DNA from: Phototrophicus methaneseepsis
GTDB taxonomy: Bacteria > Chloroflexota > Anaerolineae > Aggregatilineales > Phototrophicaceae
DNA: 64,000 nt
NCBI RefSeq assembly: GCF_015500095.1
Contig: NZ_CP062983.1
Coordinates: 2,976,001 to 3,040,000 of the forward strand
Direction of reading: 5' to 3'
Of the stretch, positions 17,492 through 25,304 are shown piece after piece. Position numbers and translations under genes: made by a program. The notes under the pieces are model-generated. The model saw nothing but the letters and a program-made list of their open reading frames with translations, had not been told where the DNA came from and did not search any database. Position 1 is the stretch's first letter; every line of letters starts with the position of its first letter.

Positions 17492-17547
17492 AGAGACATG
17501 AATGAAGAGACTAAAAGTGTTGATTTTCACGATTCTAGAATGTCTCT
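17492..17547 (-). promoter_or_regulatory. Possible SD-sequestering stem in the yclQ leader
   Basis: AGAGACAT (17492-17499) and its exact inverse ATGTCTCT (17540-17547) flank a 40-nt loop directly upstream of the AGGAG that serves the yclQ start. In RNA the stem would touch the ribosome-binding site. The same area holds the short palindrome TCTCTTAGAGA. The rest of 17548-17726 has no gene and no clear Fur box. Confidence 0.35.
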
Positions 17548-17726
17548 TAGAGATATGTCCACGCGTGCAGTTAAGGGAGGATTTTCACCTCATTTGTTAA
17601 ATTATTCACGGCCTTCAAGGAAAAAATTACAAAAACGCAGAGGCAGAAACTCACGACAACTGTAAGGTTATTTCGATTGCAAAAAGTGTTACAGTTTGCT
17701 TGCGAGGAGATGGATTTCAAGTGGTT

Positions 17727-17768
17727 AAAAATACCCACTATCGATGAGGGCTGACAGAGGGTATTTTT
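17727..17768 (-). terminator. Terminator of the ParA/ParB-like operon
   Basis: A 10-bp perfect stem AAAAATACCC/GGGTATTTTT with a 22-nt loop, T-rich on both strands. It lies 34 bp past the stop of the ParB-like gene. Confidence 0.7.
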
Positions 17769-17802
17769 TAGAAGTTCTCAGGCATGTGAGAAGCGTGGAT
17801 AA

Positions 17803-18621
17803 CTACTTTTTATGAAGCCGCTCCAATTGCTCAGCGGCATAGCGATAAGTCTCAATCAGCTTGAGAATCTCATCTTCTGAATATTCTGTCTGGGCCAGCC
17901 GATAGTCATCATAGATGGTGGTATTGAGCTTATTGAAGCGCTTCTGGAATTGTGTGGGCTGCATATCTTCGAGCTCCGGCTTTGTGAGTGCTTTCACCTC
18001 TGCTCGCAGGGCTTTGACAGATAACCCTTCTAGCAATGCCTTACGCATGAGGTCATCTTGTTGATCGGATTCTAAACCCTTGATCGCGTCATAATGCCCT
18101 ACTGCCAAAGGCTTAATATCGTTCTTCTGAGCGATCATTTCTTGATAGACCTCACGACGTCGTGAGAATTCTACCTGTTTGCAGATTGATTTTAGGTTAT
18201 GAATAGAGGCTGGTTCGTAACCAAAATACTGTGCGATTTCTTCGGTTTTTCCCCAGGCGATACGGTCGTAAGCGACCAGTGCGTCGCCAATCCACAGATT
18301 GATCTGATCCCTAATCTTGAAGAAAACTTCAAAGGCATTCTCAAAGTCGCTGATGTCGGCATTTTCTGGCACTTCTAGCCCATAGCCAGTCATGGTGAAA
18401 TTGCCTAATGAGAGCGTGCCATCCTCGCGCTGGACGATAGCGTTCTCAGGGACCTGTTGCAGCGCCGTACGGACCCGGCGCGGGACCGGCACGGAGCCGT
18501 AAATCTGGTCTGGTGTTGGGATGACGACTTTCCGCTTGGGCGTGGTAGGCGTCGCCGGATCCGGCGTGTTATTGGCTGTGTTCTGAATGCCTTCTTCAAG
18601 GCGCTTCTTCAAGTTACTCAT
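17803..18621 (-). CDS. ParB-like DNA-binding partner of the ParA ATPase
   Basis: 272 residues. Residues 1-45 are disordered and rich in Thr/Pro/Lys. Residues about 75-180 hold INLWIGDALVAYDRIAWG, then EEIAQYFGYEPASIHNLKSI and FSRRREVYQEM. This GD-W/A-L-Y-G...GY-x-T-L-x-N-x...SRRRE pattern is shared with helix-turn-helix proteins of actinobacterial and Chloroflexota plasmids and phages that resemble the ParB core, but there is no canonical ParB CTPase motif (GERR). Residues 180-272 are helical. Its ATG overlaps the parA stop by 4 bp, the classical par operon arrangement. It is probably the centromere-binding adaptor and may recognise the inverted repeat at 19910. The name rests partly on context. 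Confidence 0.6.
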   Translation of the reverse strand: MSNLKKRLEEGIQNTANNTPDPATPTTPKRKVVIPTPDQIYGSVPVPRRVRTALQQVPENAIVQREDGTLSLGNFTMTGYGLEVPENADISDFENAFEVFFKIRDQINLWIGDALVAYDRIAWGKTEEIAQYFGYEPASIHNLKSICKQVEFSRRREVYQEMIAQKNDIKPLAVGHYDAIKGLESDQQDDLMRKALLEGLSVKALRAEVKALTKPELEDMQPTQFQKRFNKLNTTIYDDYRLAQTEYSEDEILKLIETYRYAAEQLERLHKK

Positions 18622-19469
18622 GAGACCACCTCCTGGGCGGGATTGATCTGAGTCGGATTGAGCAGGCTGGTGACCAGGCGTGCAACGGGTTCGAACTCAC
18701 CACGGGCAGCCGTGGCACCAGGTACCTCGGCGGTCCATATGGATTGTGTCAGTGTGCGGGCGCTGCGCCAGGCTGCTCGGCGCATCACTGGCGGCAGCAC
18801 ATTGTAATGAGCGCCATAGAACTGCTGCAGATGCCGGTACATCAGCCGGTCAGCCAGGAAGCGCATTGAAATCTTCTGCGGGACGATGCCCAGAATCTGA
18901 GCGACGGCTGGTGCACCCGGTTGTTGGCTGGCCTGGGCACTGGCTTTGCTGATATAGGCGATGGAGCGGGCCAGAGAGCCGATGCTGTCGTCTTCATTCA
19001 TTGTGGGCAGCAGAATGTAATCTGCCGTGTAGTAGAACGCGGTGTGAATAGCGGTAATGGAGGGCGAGGTATCGACGACGATGACATCATAGATGCCATT
19101 CAATTCCTGAAAGCGCTCATAGATGGCCTGCGTCACCAGATTGTAGTCGGCGTGCTCAACTTCGCTCTGAAGCTCGGCAGCGCTGAGGATATCGAAGCGT
19201 AGGCCAGGCCCGGCGAAGCTCTCCGGCACCAGCGAGAGGACATCGCTCCATTCGACATCTTCCAGGACGAGGGACGCGAAACCATCATAAGGCTCGATGC
19301 CGACGGTGCTGCTGGCATTGCCCTGACCATCCGCATCGACGAGCAGCGTATTGAAGCCTTGAAGGGCCAGCTTACTCGCCAGTGTTGTCGCGCCGGTGGT
19401 TTTACCGATGCCACCTTTGCGACCCATCCAGGCGAAGATCTTGGTTGTGTCGATCTTGGTTTGAGACAT
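18618..19469 (-). CDS. ParA-family partition ATPase
   Basis: 283 residues. It has the deviant Walker A motif KGGIGKTT (signature Lys18, Lys23) in WMGRKGGIGKTTGATTLA, the A' motif VDADGQGNAS (residues 44-53) and Walker B IVVDTSPS near residue 130. The length fits plasmid or phage type Ib/III ParA proteins without an N-terminal HTH, and chromosomal orphan ParA proteins. It forms an operon with the downstream ParB-like gene (4-bp overlap). By eye its codon use is more GC-rich than the flanking tad and ycl genes. The role is ATP-driven positioning of DNA carrying the partner's binding site. The chromosomal parAB pair is normally near the origin, and no gidA/rnpA/dnaA context is present here. Confidence 0.88.
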   Translation of the reverse strand: MSQTKIDTTKIFAWMGRKGGIGKTTGATTLASKLALQGFNTLLVDADGQGNASSTVGIEPYDGFASLVLEDVEWSDVLSLVPESFAGPGLRFDILSAAELQSEVEHADYNLVTQAIYERFQELNGIYDVIVVDTSPSITAIHTAFYYTADYILLPTMNEDDSIGSLARSIAYISKASAQASQQPGAPAVAQILGIVPQKISMRFLADRLMYRHLQQFYGAHYNVLPPVMRRAAWRSARTLTQSIWTAEVPGATAARGEFEPVARLVTSLLNPTQINPAQEVVS

Positions 19470-19531
19470 GAGATTCCTTCCTTATAGACGCCTTGCAAAC
19501 GGATAAAGTGAATAAAGGTATTCAGTGCAGG

Positions 19532-19786
19532 CTATTCAGCCTGAGCTTGAGCAGCTTCAACAGCTGCCGCAATGGTGTCATAGGCACCCACCAACGCATT
19601 CGTGCAGGTTTCGATGCCAATACGCCTGACACGCTCGTAAGCGAATTGGCTCGTTGTGAGCGCATAGACCTTGATGTATTCGTGAGCGAAACTGTCTTTG
19701 TCTCCGGAGAGGGTGACGGTTGTATAGCGATCCCAGGTGGTGACGAGATCGCCATAAGCGGTGGCATCATAAGTCACCAGCCGCAT
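19532..19786 (-). CDS. Small protein upstream of parA, start or frame uncertain
   Basis: 84 residues from the ATG at 19786: TYDATAYGDLVTTWDRYTTV, an SFAHEYIKVYALTTSQFAYERV stretch and an Ala/Gln-rich helical end. The composition looks coding, and it lies 62 bp upstream of parA on the same strand. The start is doubtful: the ATG has a GAAGG directly abutting it. A better-placed ATG at about 19840, with AAAGAAG upstream, opens a 12-codon frame (MTPQDAWTAAHQ) that stops at TAG, and a -1 shift just before that stop would join it smoothly to this frame (SVEREGMRLV). It is either a frameshifted gene or a separate leader peptide. Function is unknown; it may belong to the partition module. Confidence 0.5.
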   Translation of the reverse strand: MRLVTYDATAYGDLVTTWDRYTTVTLSGDKDSFAHEYIKVYALTTSQFAYERVRRIGIETCTNALVGAYDTIAAAVEAAQAQAE

Positions 19787-19909
19787 GCCTTCACGCTCTA
19801 CTGATGGGCTGCGGTCCAGGCGTCTTGCGGTGTCATTGTGCTTGCTTCTTTCTAGAGATAGATATATTCATTGCTTTTGCTTCTTTCTTCTTCATCCCTC
19901 GCTGTGTGT

Positions 19910-19939
19910 TTGACATCGGGAGTAATGTCCCGGTGTCAA
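19910..19939. repeat. 12-bp inverted repeat between parA operon and recombinase
   Basis: TTGACATCGGGA (19910-19921), a 6-nt centre GTAATG, then TCCCGGTGTCAA (19928-19939): 11 of 12 positions are symmetric. It sits in the 250-bp divergent region between the ParA operon and the tyrosine recombinase. Size and place fit a centromere-like or operator site for the ParB-like protein, or a recombinase core. The rest of 19805-20040 is AT-rich and holds no gene. Confidence 0.6.
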
Positions 19940-20040
19940 TTCGATATATTTCTTTGTAATGTGCCTCAATTCGTGCATAATGCCTTTCACCTTCACATCC
20001 TCAGCCCTACTTACCAACAATTACGATGAAGAGGATTCTC

Positions 20041-20991
20041 ATGTCGACATCTCCGTTAAAGACGGTGAGCTTGTCGGATGCGGCAGAAGTTTTTTTAATG
20101 GCTTCGTCATACAGTCCGGCAACCTTGAACAACTACGAAATATTTCTCCACAAGACCTTGCCCTCGTACTTAGGTGCTCCTCGTATGGTCGATGCCATTT
20201 CATATGAAGACCTGGTGCGCTTTCTGGGGTATTGCAAGCAAGGACGTGGCGTGCAAGCCAGAACATTGAAGGCTTATACAGGCTATCTGCGATCCTTTTT
20301 TGGCTGGTGTGAAGCCGTGGGGTATATAGATCGAAGTCCAGCGCGCGCATTGACATCCCCTAAATACATCGAACCGCCAAAGACGGTGTTGGGCGTTCCA
20401 GTGGCTCACTTACGGCAAATGCTGGATTTCACGGAGCAAGCCAGTCCTCGGAACTATGCCATCTTGTTGTTCATGATGGTGACGGGATGCCGAGTGAGCG
20501 CGACCAGCAATTTGCTGTGTGGGAACTTGGACTTGCAGCAGGGGAGTGCACTGGTGTTCGAGAAAGGCCAACGCTGGGTGACGTACGAATTCGACGAATT
20601 GACAGCCGGTGCGTTATCGAACTGGCTGGTGCAGCGACCAAACGCGAAGCATGATTACGTATGGACAGGTCCCGGACCCAAATACGTCCAGTTCCGAGCG
20701 ACAGGAATCCGTAAGATGCTGTCGGATCTATGCGTACGGTTGAGGCTGCCCCACTATACGCCGCATCAGTTGAGACACAGCGTAGGGGAGATCATTGCCA
20801 ATCATGATCATAGTGAGTTGGCGGTGGCGACTGCCCTAAACCACAAGAATCTACAGAGTGCCCGTATATATATGCCACAACGTATTCAGCGCACACGTGT
20901 CATGAGGCGAGAGATTGAGTCGACCCTGTATCCAGAGCGGGCTGCAAAGGGCAAAACGGAGCTCCAGGAGACTGTGGCCGTGAAGACGTAA
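20041..20991 (+). CDS. Tyrosine recombinase/integrase
   Basis: 316 residues. An N-terminal SAM-like core-binding domain (residues about 10-100) contains FLMASSYSPATLNNYEIFLH and LKAYTGYLRSFFGWCEAVGYI. The catalytic domain carries Arg151 (TGCRVSA), His242-x-x-Arg245 (HQLRHSVGE), His268 (LNHKNLQSARIYM) and the nucleophile Tyr277, a complete RHRHY set. The length is typical of XerC/D-like and small-element integrases. The ATG at 20041 has GAGGA 6 bp upstream. It is divergent from the ParA operon, and no tRNA gene or clear flanking direct repeat was found. It could be the integrase of an inherited element, or a resolvase acting on the nearby inverted repeat. Confidence 0.9.
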   Translation: MSTSPLKTVSLSDAAEVFLMASSYSPATLNNYEIFLHKTLPSYLGAPRMVDAISYEDLVRFLGYCKQGRGVQARTLKAYTGYLRSFFGWCEAVGYIDRSPARALTSPKYIEPPKTVLGVPVAHLRQMLDFTEQASPRNYAILLFMMVTGCRVSATSNLLCGNLDLQQGSALVFEKGQRWVTYEFDELTAGALSNWLVQRPNAKHDYVWTGPGPKYVQFRATGIRKMLSDLCVRLRLPHYTPHQLRHSVGEIIANHDHSELAVATALNHKNLQSARIYMPQRIQRTRVMRREIESTLYPERAAKGKTELQETVAVKT

Positions 20992-21009
20992 TCTCTTACG
21001 TCACAATCA

Positions 21010-21036
21010 TTGACAACTCTTGACAATACGTGAACA
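21010..21036 (+). repeat. Three 10-bp-phased TTGACA-like repeats upstream of the tad genes
   Basis: TTGACA occurs at 21010 and 21020, and GTGAACA follows at 21030, each exactly one helical turn apart. A TATAGT box lies at 21057-21062, but the -35 spacing does not fit. The repeats may bind an activator of the tad genes; alternatively they mark the edge of the recombinase module. Confidence 0.4.
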
Positions 21037-21101
21037 GTGCTTGATGTGCTCTATGGTATAGTAAGTTTGCACCGTATCGGTTCAGGAGTGGCAGAAGGCC
21101 T

Positions 21102-22334
21102 ATGAAGCTGACCATTTTGCAAACAATATTAAAAACACTTGATGGAACGCCTTCTCATGTCCAGTCGCGTCACCAACTGGGTCAAAGTTTGGTAGAAATG
21201 GCATTTGTTACGCCGTTGCTCCTGATGATGGTGGTTGGCGTTGTTGAAATTGGTTATTATGCTAATAATTATCTGAATTTAATGGAAGTTACACGGATTG
21301 GTGCTCGTACTGGTACGGTCCTCGTTGGTGATCAGAGCCCACTTGAATGGGATGATGGAGCGAGCTTACACAAAAATGTACTTTATCATATGGGCGTGCA
21401 AGAATATGCTGGCCGCTCGAATGACGATACTAGCCCCCTGCCAGACCCCCCGCCGACACGCGACAATCGTTACAATTTAAGTGAACAGGCTCGCGATTGT
21501 GGGGACTACGATGGCTTCTATGAATATATTGCTTGTTCAATGCTTGATTCGCTTGATCCAATTGAATTGAAAATAGGGGAACGCCCCGTTACGAATCAGG
21601 ATGGGGCGACGGAGAACAAAGATTGGATTGACGACATCGTCATTTCTGTATTTGCTTTACAGGCAATTAATAATGATGATCCACTCAACTGGATTGCGGA
21701 TCCTCTCGTCTACTCCCGGACACATAATTTTGAAACAGGCGACACCGTAGGGAAGTATCCCAAAGGCCCATCTGTTATTGTTGTCGGACGTTACCCGACT
21801 AATGCAAATGAATGTAACATGGGGGTTGTAGATGGTGCAGAGAGCCCGCTAAATGGTCGTATGCCTTTTGATTTTTACAATTATGGCGTTCAAAATCGGA
21901 CAAGATCGATTGATGGTGTTGTGCGGGATATTGAACTGTTTCAAGAAGATACAGGGCCTGAGTATCAGCGTGGGTTTGTCTGGACAGGTCAGTATAAAGT
22001 CGAAGAAAAAGTAGAAAATGATATGGGCGCTGAGTTGGATAGCGTCTGTTGGGGATCTAACTTTTCGATAGAAGAAGTCGAACAGAGGATGAATGCTTAT
22101 AATTTTATCCCCGTGGACGATACATCTGATCTTGATGAAGAACGTCGACTTTATCTCCCTAGCGAGGGTCTCGTTCTTGTTGAAATGATGTGGAACCATC
22201 AGTTACTTCTTGATATGCCATTCTATGACACGTTAGTAAAGATGTTTGGTGATACCCAGGATATACGTATTATGGTCTGGGCAGCATTCCCAGTACCAAC
22301 CGTAGAACCAAATATCGTGTTTGATCTTCGGTAA
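21102..22334 (+). CDS. TadE-like pilus assembly/surface protein
   Basis: 410 residues. The N-terminal region has the TadE signature GQSLVEMAFVTPLLLMMVVG (residues about 27-46), a type IV-pilin-like hydrophobic helix preceded by a Gly-Gln and with Glu at +5, here followed by VVEIGYYANNYLNLMEVTRIGARTG. The remaining 330 residues are an acidic extracellular domain with several Cys (CGDYDGFYEYIAC, NECNMG). TadE and TadF are minor pseudopilins of the tight-adherence apparatus. Average TadE is about 150-200 residues, so this is an expanded version. It begins a three-gene plus-strand run (TadE-TadG-TadE). The secretion ATPase and platform genes (tadABC) are not in this window. Confidence 0.8.
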   Translation: MKLTILQTILKTLDGTPSHVQSRHQLGQSLVEMAFVTPLLLMMVVGVVEIGYYANNYLNLMEVTRIGARTGTVLVGDQSPLEWDDGASLHKNVLYHMGVQEYAGRSNDDTSPLPDPPPTRDNRYNLSEQARDCGDYDGFYEYIACSMLDSLDPIELKIGERPVTNQDGATENKDWIDDIVISVFALQAINNDDPLNWIADPLVYSRTHNFETGDTVGKYPKGPSVIVVGRYPTNANECNMGVVDGAESPLNGRMPFDFYNYGVQNRTRSIDGVVRDIELFQEDTGPEYQRGFVWTGQYKVEEKVENDMGAELDSVCWGSNFSIEEVEQRMNAYNFIPVDDTSDLDEERRLYLPSEGLVLVEMMWNHQLLLDMPFYDTLVKMFGDTQDIRIMVWAAFPVPTVEPNIVFDLR

Positions 22335-22424
22335 ATTGCGATGTGGCTCAACTTCTATATTGCTCGGCTTCGAGTCGTATTTTTCAACGTAGTAAACGGG
22401 CGTCTTTAAGATAGAGGATTTGGA

Positions 22425-25214
22425 ATGAGACGATTGTTCCCAACACCAATTCGGAAGTGGATGAGGCGACACGAAAAAGGCCAATCGCTGATTTTATTAG
22501 CGATTGCTTTTATGGCTCTCATTGCTTTTGTGGGTATTACAGCTGATGTGGCTATTTTGTTTGCACGTTATAGTCAATTATCTCGCGCTGTTGATAGTGC
22601 GGCAATTGCGGCTGCCAATCAGATGCGTGAAGATCGTGAATACCCCCATGTGCGCCTTGCTGCGACTCAATTCATTGAGTTTTATGGCCTGGATCCTGAA
22701 GAGGTCGATGTTCAATATTGCGAGACGTTACCTGTTGATATGCAAACGCCAGGTGATGATGAACTGTGTACAGAAGATCAGCGTAAGCTTGTTCGTGTCA
22801 CAGCGCGCATCACGGTTGATACTATCTTTGGGGGATTACCATTCTGGCCTGATCGCATTGAGCTAGAAGCTTCGTCTGTTTCCGAGACAGCGGCATTGGA
22901 CGTCATCCTGATCTTGGATGTTTCCGAATCGATGCTGCGTTATACAACCGTTGAGGACTGGGCAGGCGTCGGTCAGGGCGCAATTTATCGCCCGCCAACG
23001 ATCAATGAAATTCTCACTAGAATTGGTAACAATACATCACGTACCCAGCTTATGCAAACGGGGTACGGTGGTAATGGGCCGGATAGAGCTCTGCTTCATC
23101 TACCTCAAAATCAGGTTAATGCAAAGTTATCCTATAAAGGGGATGGCGTTAACGAGGCTGGTACCGAGCAATATTTTGATGTTGTCGTGGATCTGGATTA
23201 CTTTTCCGCTCAGATGGGGGAGCGTCAAACACAGCCGCGTGACGAATGCCGTGTCCGTTTCTTCCCTGGTAGTTATCTGTCAGGTATTGATAGCTTCTTG
23301 GGCTATTACGACGATACGACTGCAACCTATGCAGGTTTATCAGACCTCTATCAAAAAGCTGGACTTACCTATACGACCAATCGCTTCGAGGGATTTGTTC
23401 CGACCTATAATTTCTATGGTTGCTGTAACGATCCCAATGGCGACTGGAATTTTGATGATCTCATTTGCCAGCCATTTTTGCAGGCTCGTGAGGCAACCGA
23501 TCAATTCCTGGATCGCATCGATTTTATGCGTGGCGACCGAGTGGCTTTCGTCACATTTGATCGTAGTGCCTTTCTCTTGAATCCATATGGTATCCCCGTT
23601 GTGGGTGGCGTACCGCGTGCAGATCTTCGTCAGTCTGCGATGATTGACAATCTGGATGACGCTAAAGCTGTTGTGCAAAACTTGGTGGGCGTGCGCTCGG
23701 AGCCTAACTTCTACGTCTATGAGCCAAATACCTATACAGAAGGTGCTGTCAACGCGCGTACCGCTGGTTGGGTGCCCAATGTCTATGCGGCTGGCCTGGA
23801 TGAAAATGGTGAATCCATTGTATTTAACCCAGAATATAACAGTACCTACACGCCAGGTGCGGCAAGTAATTCTGAAGCCTACAACTATCCAGTACGTGGC
23901 AACTGCCCATTTATGAACGCCGTCTTGCCAGGTTCACTTTCGTTATTTGGCGAAAGTCTACTCAGAATTACAAATCCATTGGGATCAGAGTGGAATAACT
24001 ATGTGGATTCCAGTTTGAGTAGTGGTGGCAAATATATCGTAGAAACAGATCCCCGCAAAGCAAACCTTGCCATGTCTTATGAATACTGGTCATCTTGCCG
24101 AGGAACAAACATTGGCGCGGCTTTGCGTGTCGCCAACAATGCTCTGGTAGATCCAGATACCATTCGTACAGAAGGGGTTTGGATTATGGTGTTGCTGAGT
24201 GATGGCGGTGCCGGTGCAAGCGATGCTGTACGTCGTAATGGGGATAAAGTTAAAAATTCAGACCCTTACCTTGATGTGAATGGCGATGCAACGTTGTTCG
24301 GTAAAGAAGGTGATTATGGCTTTTTCGGTGTTTGCCCCTATGGGACGCCAAGCCGGACTGCAGAATTGATGCATCCAGGTGATGATGAGCCAGAAGCGAC
24401 TTTCCCCCATTGTTCTGATGAAAGCTGGTACTCGCGCCATCGTTGTGATTTCCGTCCCTTACGCGTTGCCCAGGGCGAAGACAGTGCCATGCAAGATTCG
24501 GAATACGTGACATATGGTACCGTTGGTGGGCCATCGTCTCCAGAAGACGAGTTGCAATGGAATCTTGATCGCAATAATCTCTACGACATTGATATAGGCC
24601 AGCCAACGCAATGCGATGTCGGGTATTATGATGTCGATGATTATGCTCGTGACTGGGCTGATGTGATTGGACTGCAACAAATTGTAGGGTCTGGCCAGGA
24701 AGCGCAACTGCCGACGATTTTCACGATTGGTTTTGGTCTGGAATACCCAGAGCGAGAAGCGGCAAACGGACGGTTGCTGAATATTGATTCCCAGTCGGAT
24801 TCAGTTGAGATTTGCAGCCGCAATCCTGCTGACTGTTTGGGTGAGATGCTCCTGCGATACATTGCTGACGTCGGTGACAATAACTACCTCGATAATGACT
24901 ATTATCAGGACCTTATGTTCAATGATGTTGGGGATTATGCAGGTAGCTTGGATCTGAATTATAACAATGAGGGCACGGCGGGGGACCCACGCGGCTATGG
25001 TGAGCGTGGCCCATGCCAGACGGAATTTGGATATTCCTTCACAGATTACGATACCAATAACGATGGGCTTTCTCCTAGCGAAAAGGCTGTGCAGCGAGAA
25101 ATGCTGCCGCCGCAGGTGAGTTGTGGTAACTACTACTTCGCACCGGATGGTAATGAGTTGCGCTTTGTGTTCGATGATATCGCATCTCGTATGTATACAC
25201 GGTTGGCACGTTAG
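22425..25214 (+). CDS. TadG-like protein with von Willebrand A domain
   Basis: 929 residues. The N-terminus is the TadG-type helix (KGQSLILLAIAFMALIAFVG, then ARYSQLSRAVDSAAIAAANQMRED, residues about 20-70), the Flp-apparatus TadG signature. A VWA domain follows with the MIDAS motif DVSES (Asp165, Ser167, Ser169) in LDVILILDVSES. Long insertions split the VWA region, including Cys-rich, Asn/Gly/Asp-rich stretches (GCCNDPNGDWNFDD, DPYLDVNGD) that look Ca-binding. A second conserved part, WIMVLLSDGGAG, is the later VWA strand, giving the fold a very large extent. It is expected at the cell surface, tethered by the N-terminal helix. GAGG lies 7 bp before the ATG. Good domain evidence; adhesive function is inferred. 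Confidence 0.85.
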   Translation: MRRLFPTPIRKWMRRHEKGQSLILLAIAFMALIAFVGITADVAILFARYSQLSRAVDSAAIAAANQMREDREYPHVRLAATQFIEFYGLDPEEVDVQYCETLPVDMQTPGDDELCTEDQRKLVRVTARITVDTIFGGLPFWPDRIELEASSVSETAALDVILILDVSESMLRYTTVEDWAGVGQGAIYRPPTINEILTRIGNNTSRTQLMQTGYGGNGPDRALLHLPQNQVNAKLSYKGDGVNEAGTEQYFDVVVDLDYFSAQMGERQTQPRDECRVRFFPGSYLSGIDSFLGYYDDTTATYAGLSDLYQKAGLTYTTNRFEGFVPTYNFYGCCNDPNGDWNFDDLICQPFLQAREATDQFLDRIDFMRGDRVAFVTFDRSAFLLNPYGIPVVGGVPRADLRQSAMIDNLDDAKAVVQNLVGVRSEPNFYVYEPNTYTEGAVNARTAGWVPNVYAAGLDENGESIVFNPEYNSTYTPGAASNSEAYNYPVRGNCPFMNAVLPGSLSLFGESLLRITNPLGSEWNNYVDSSLSSGGKYIVETDPRKANLAMSYEYWSSCRGTNIGAALRVANNALVDPDTIRTEGVWIMVLLSDGGAGASDAVRRNGDKVKNSDPYLDVNGDATLFGKEGDYGFFGVCPYGTPSRTAELMHPGDDEPEATFPHCSDESWYSRHRCDFRPLRVAQGEDSAMQDSEYVTYGTVGGPSSPEDELQWNLDRNNLYDIDIGQPTQCDVGYYDVDDYARDWADVIGLQQIVGSGQEAQLPTIFTIGFGLEYPEREAANGRLLNIDSQSDSVEICSRNPADCLGEMLLRYIADVGDNNYLDNDYYQDLMFNDVGDYAGSLDLNYNNEGTAGDPRGYGERGPCQTEFGYSFTDYDTNNDGLSPSEKAVQREMLPPQVSCGNYYFAPDGNELRFVFDDIASRMYTRLAR

Positions 25215-25304
25215 TAATGATGGGTTCAGCGCAAGTTTTAAAACGACCGAACTATCTGATTAACTTGCCAAGTGTTTTATTGGATCAAGAGAGGTCAAAT
25301 CCTT

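Noticed and set aside
18685-18700. GGTTCGAAC motif resembling a tRNA T-loop
   Set aside because: It lies inside the parA coding sequence, and no cloverleaf arms or CCA end can be drawn around it.
19522-19770. An 82-codon frame on the minus strand offset from the small gene upstream of parA
   Set aside because: Its product (MMPPLMAISSPPGIAIQ...) is low-complexity, shares the DNA with a better coding frame and has no ribosome-binding site.
17500-21060. Attachment-site direct repeats flanking the ParA/recombinase module
   Set aside because: Comparing both sides by eye gave only short matches such as GACAACT (7 bp), which are expected by chance; no tRNA gene is next to it.
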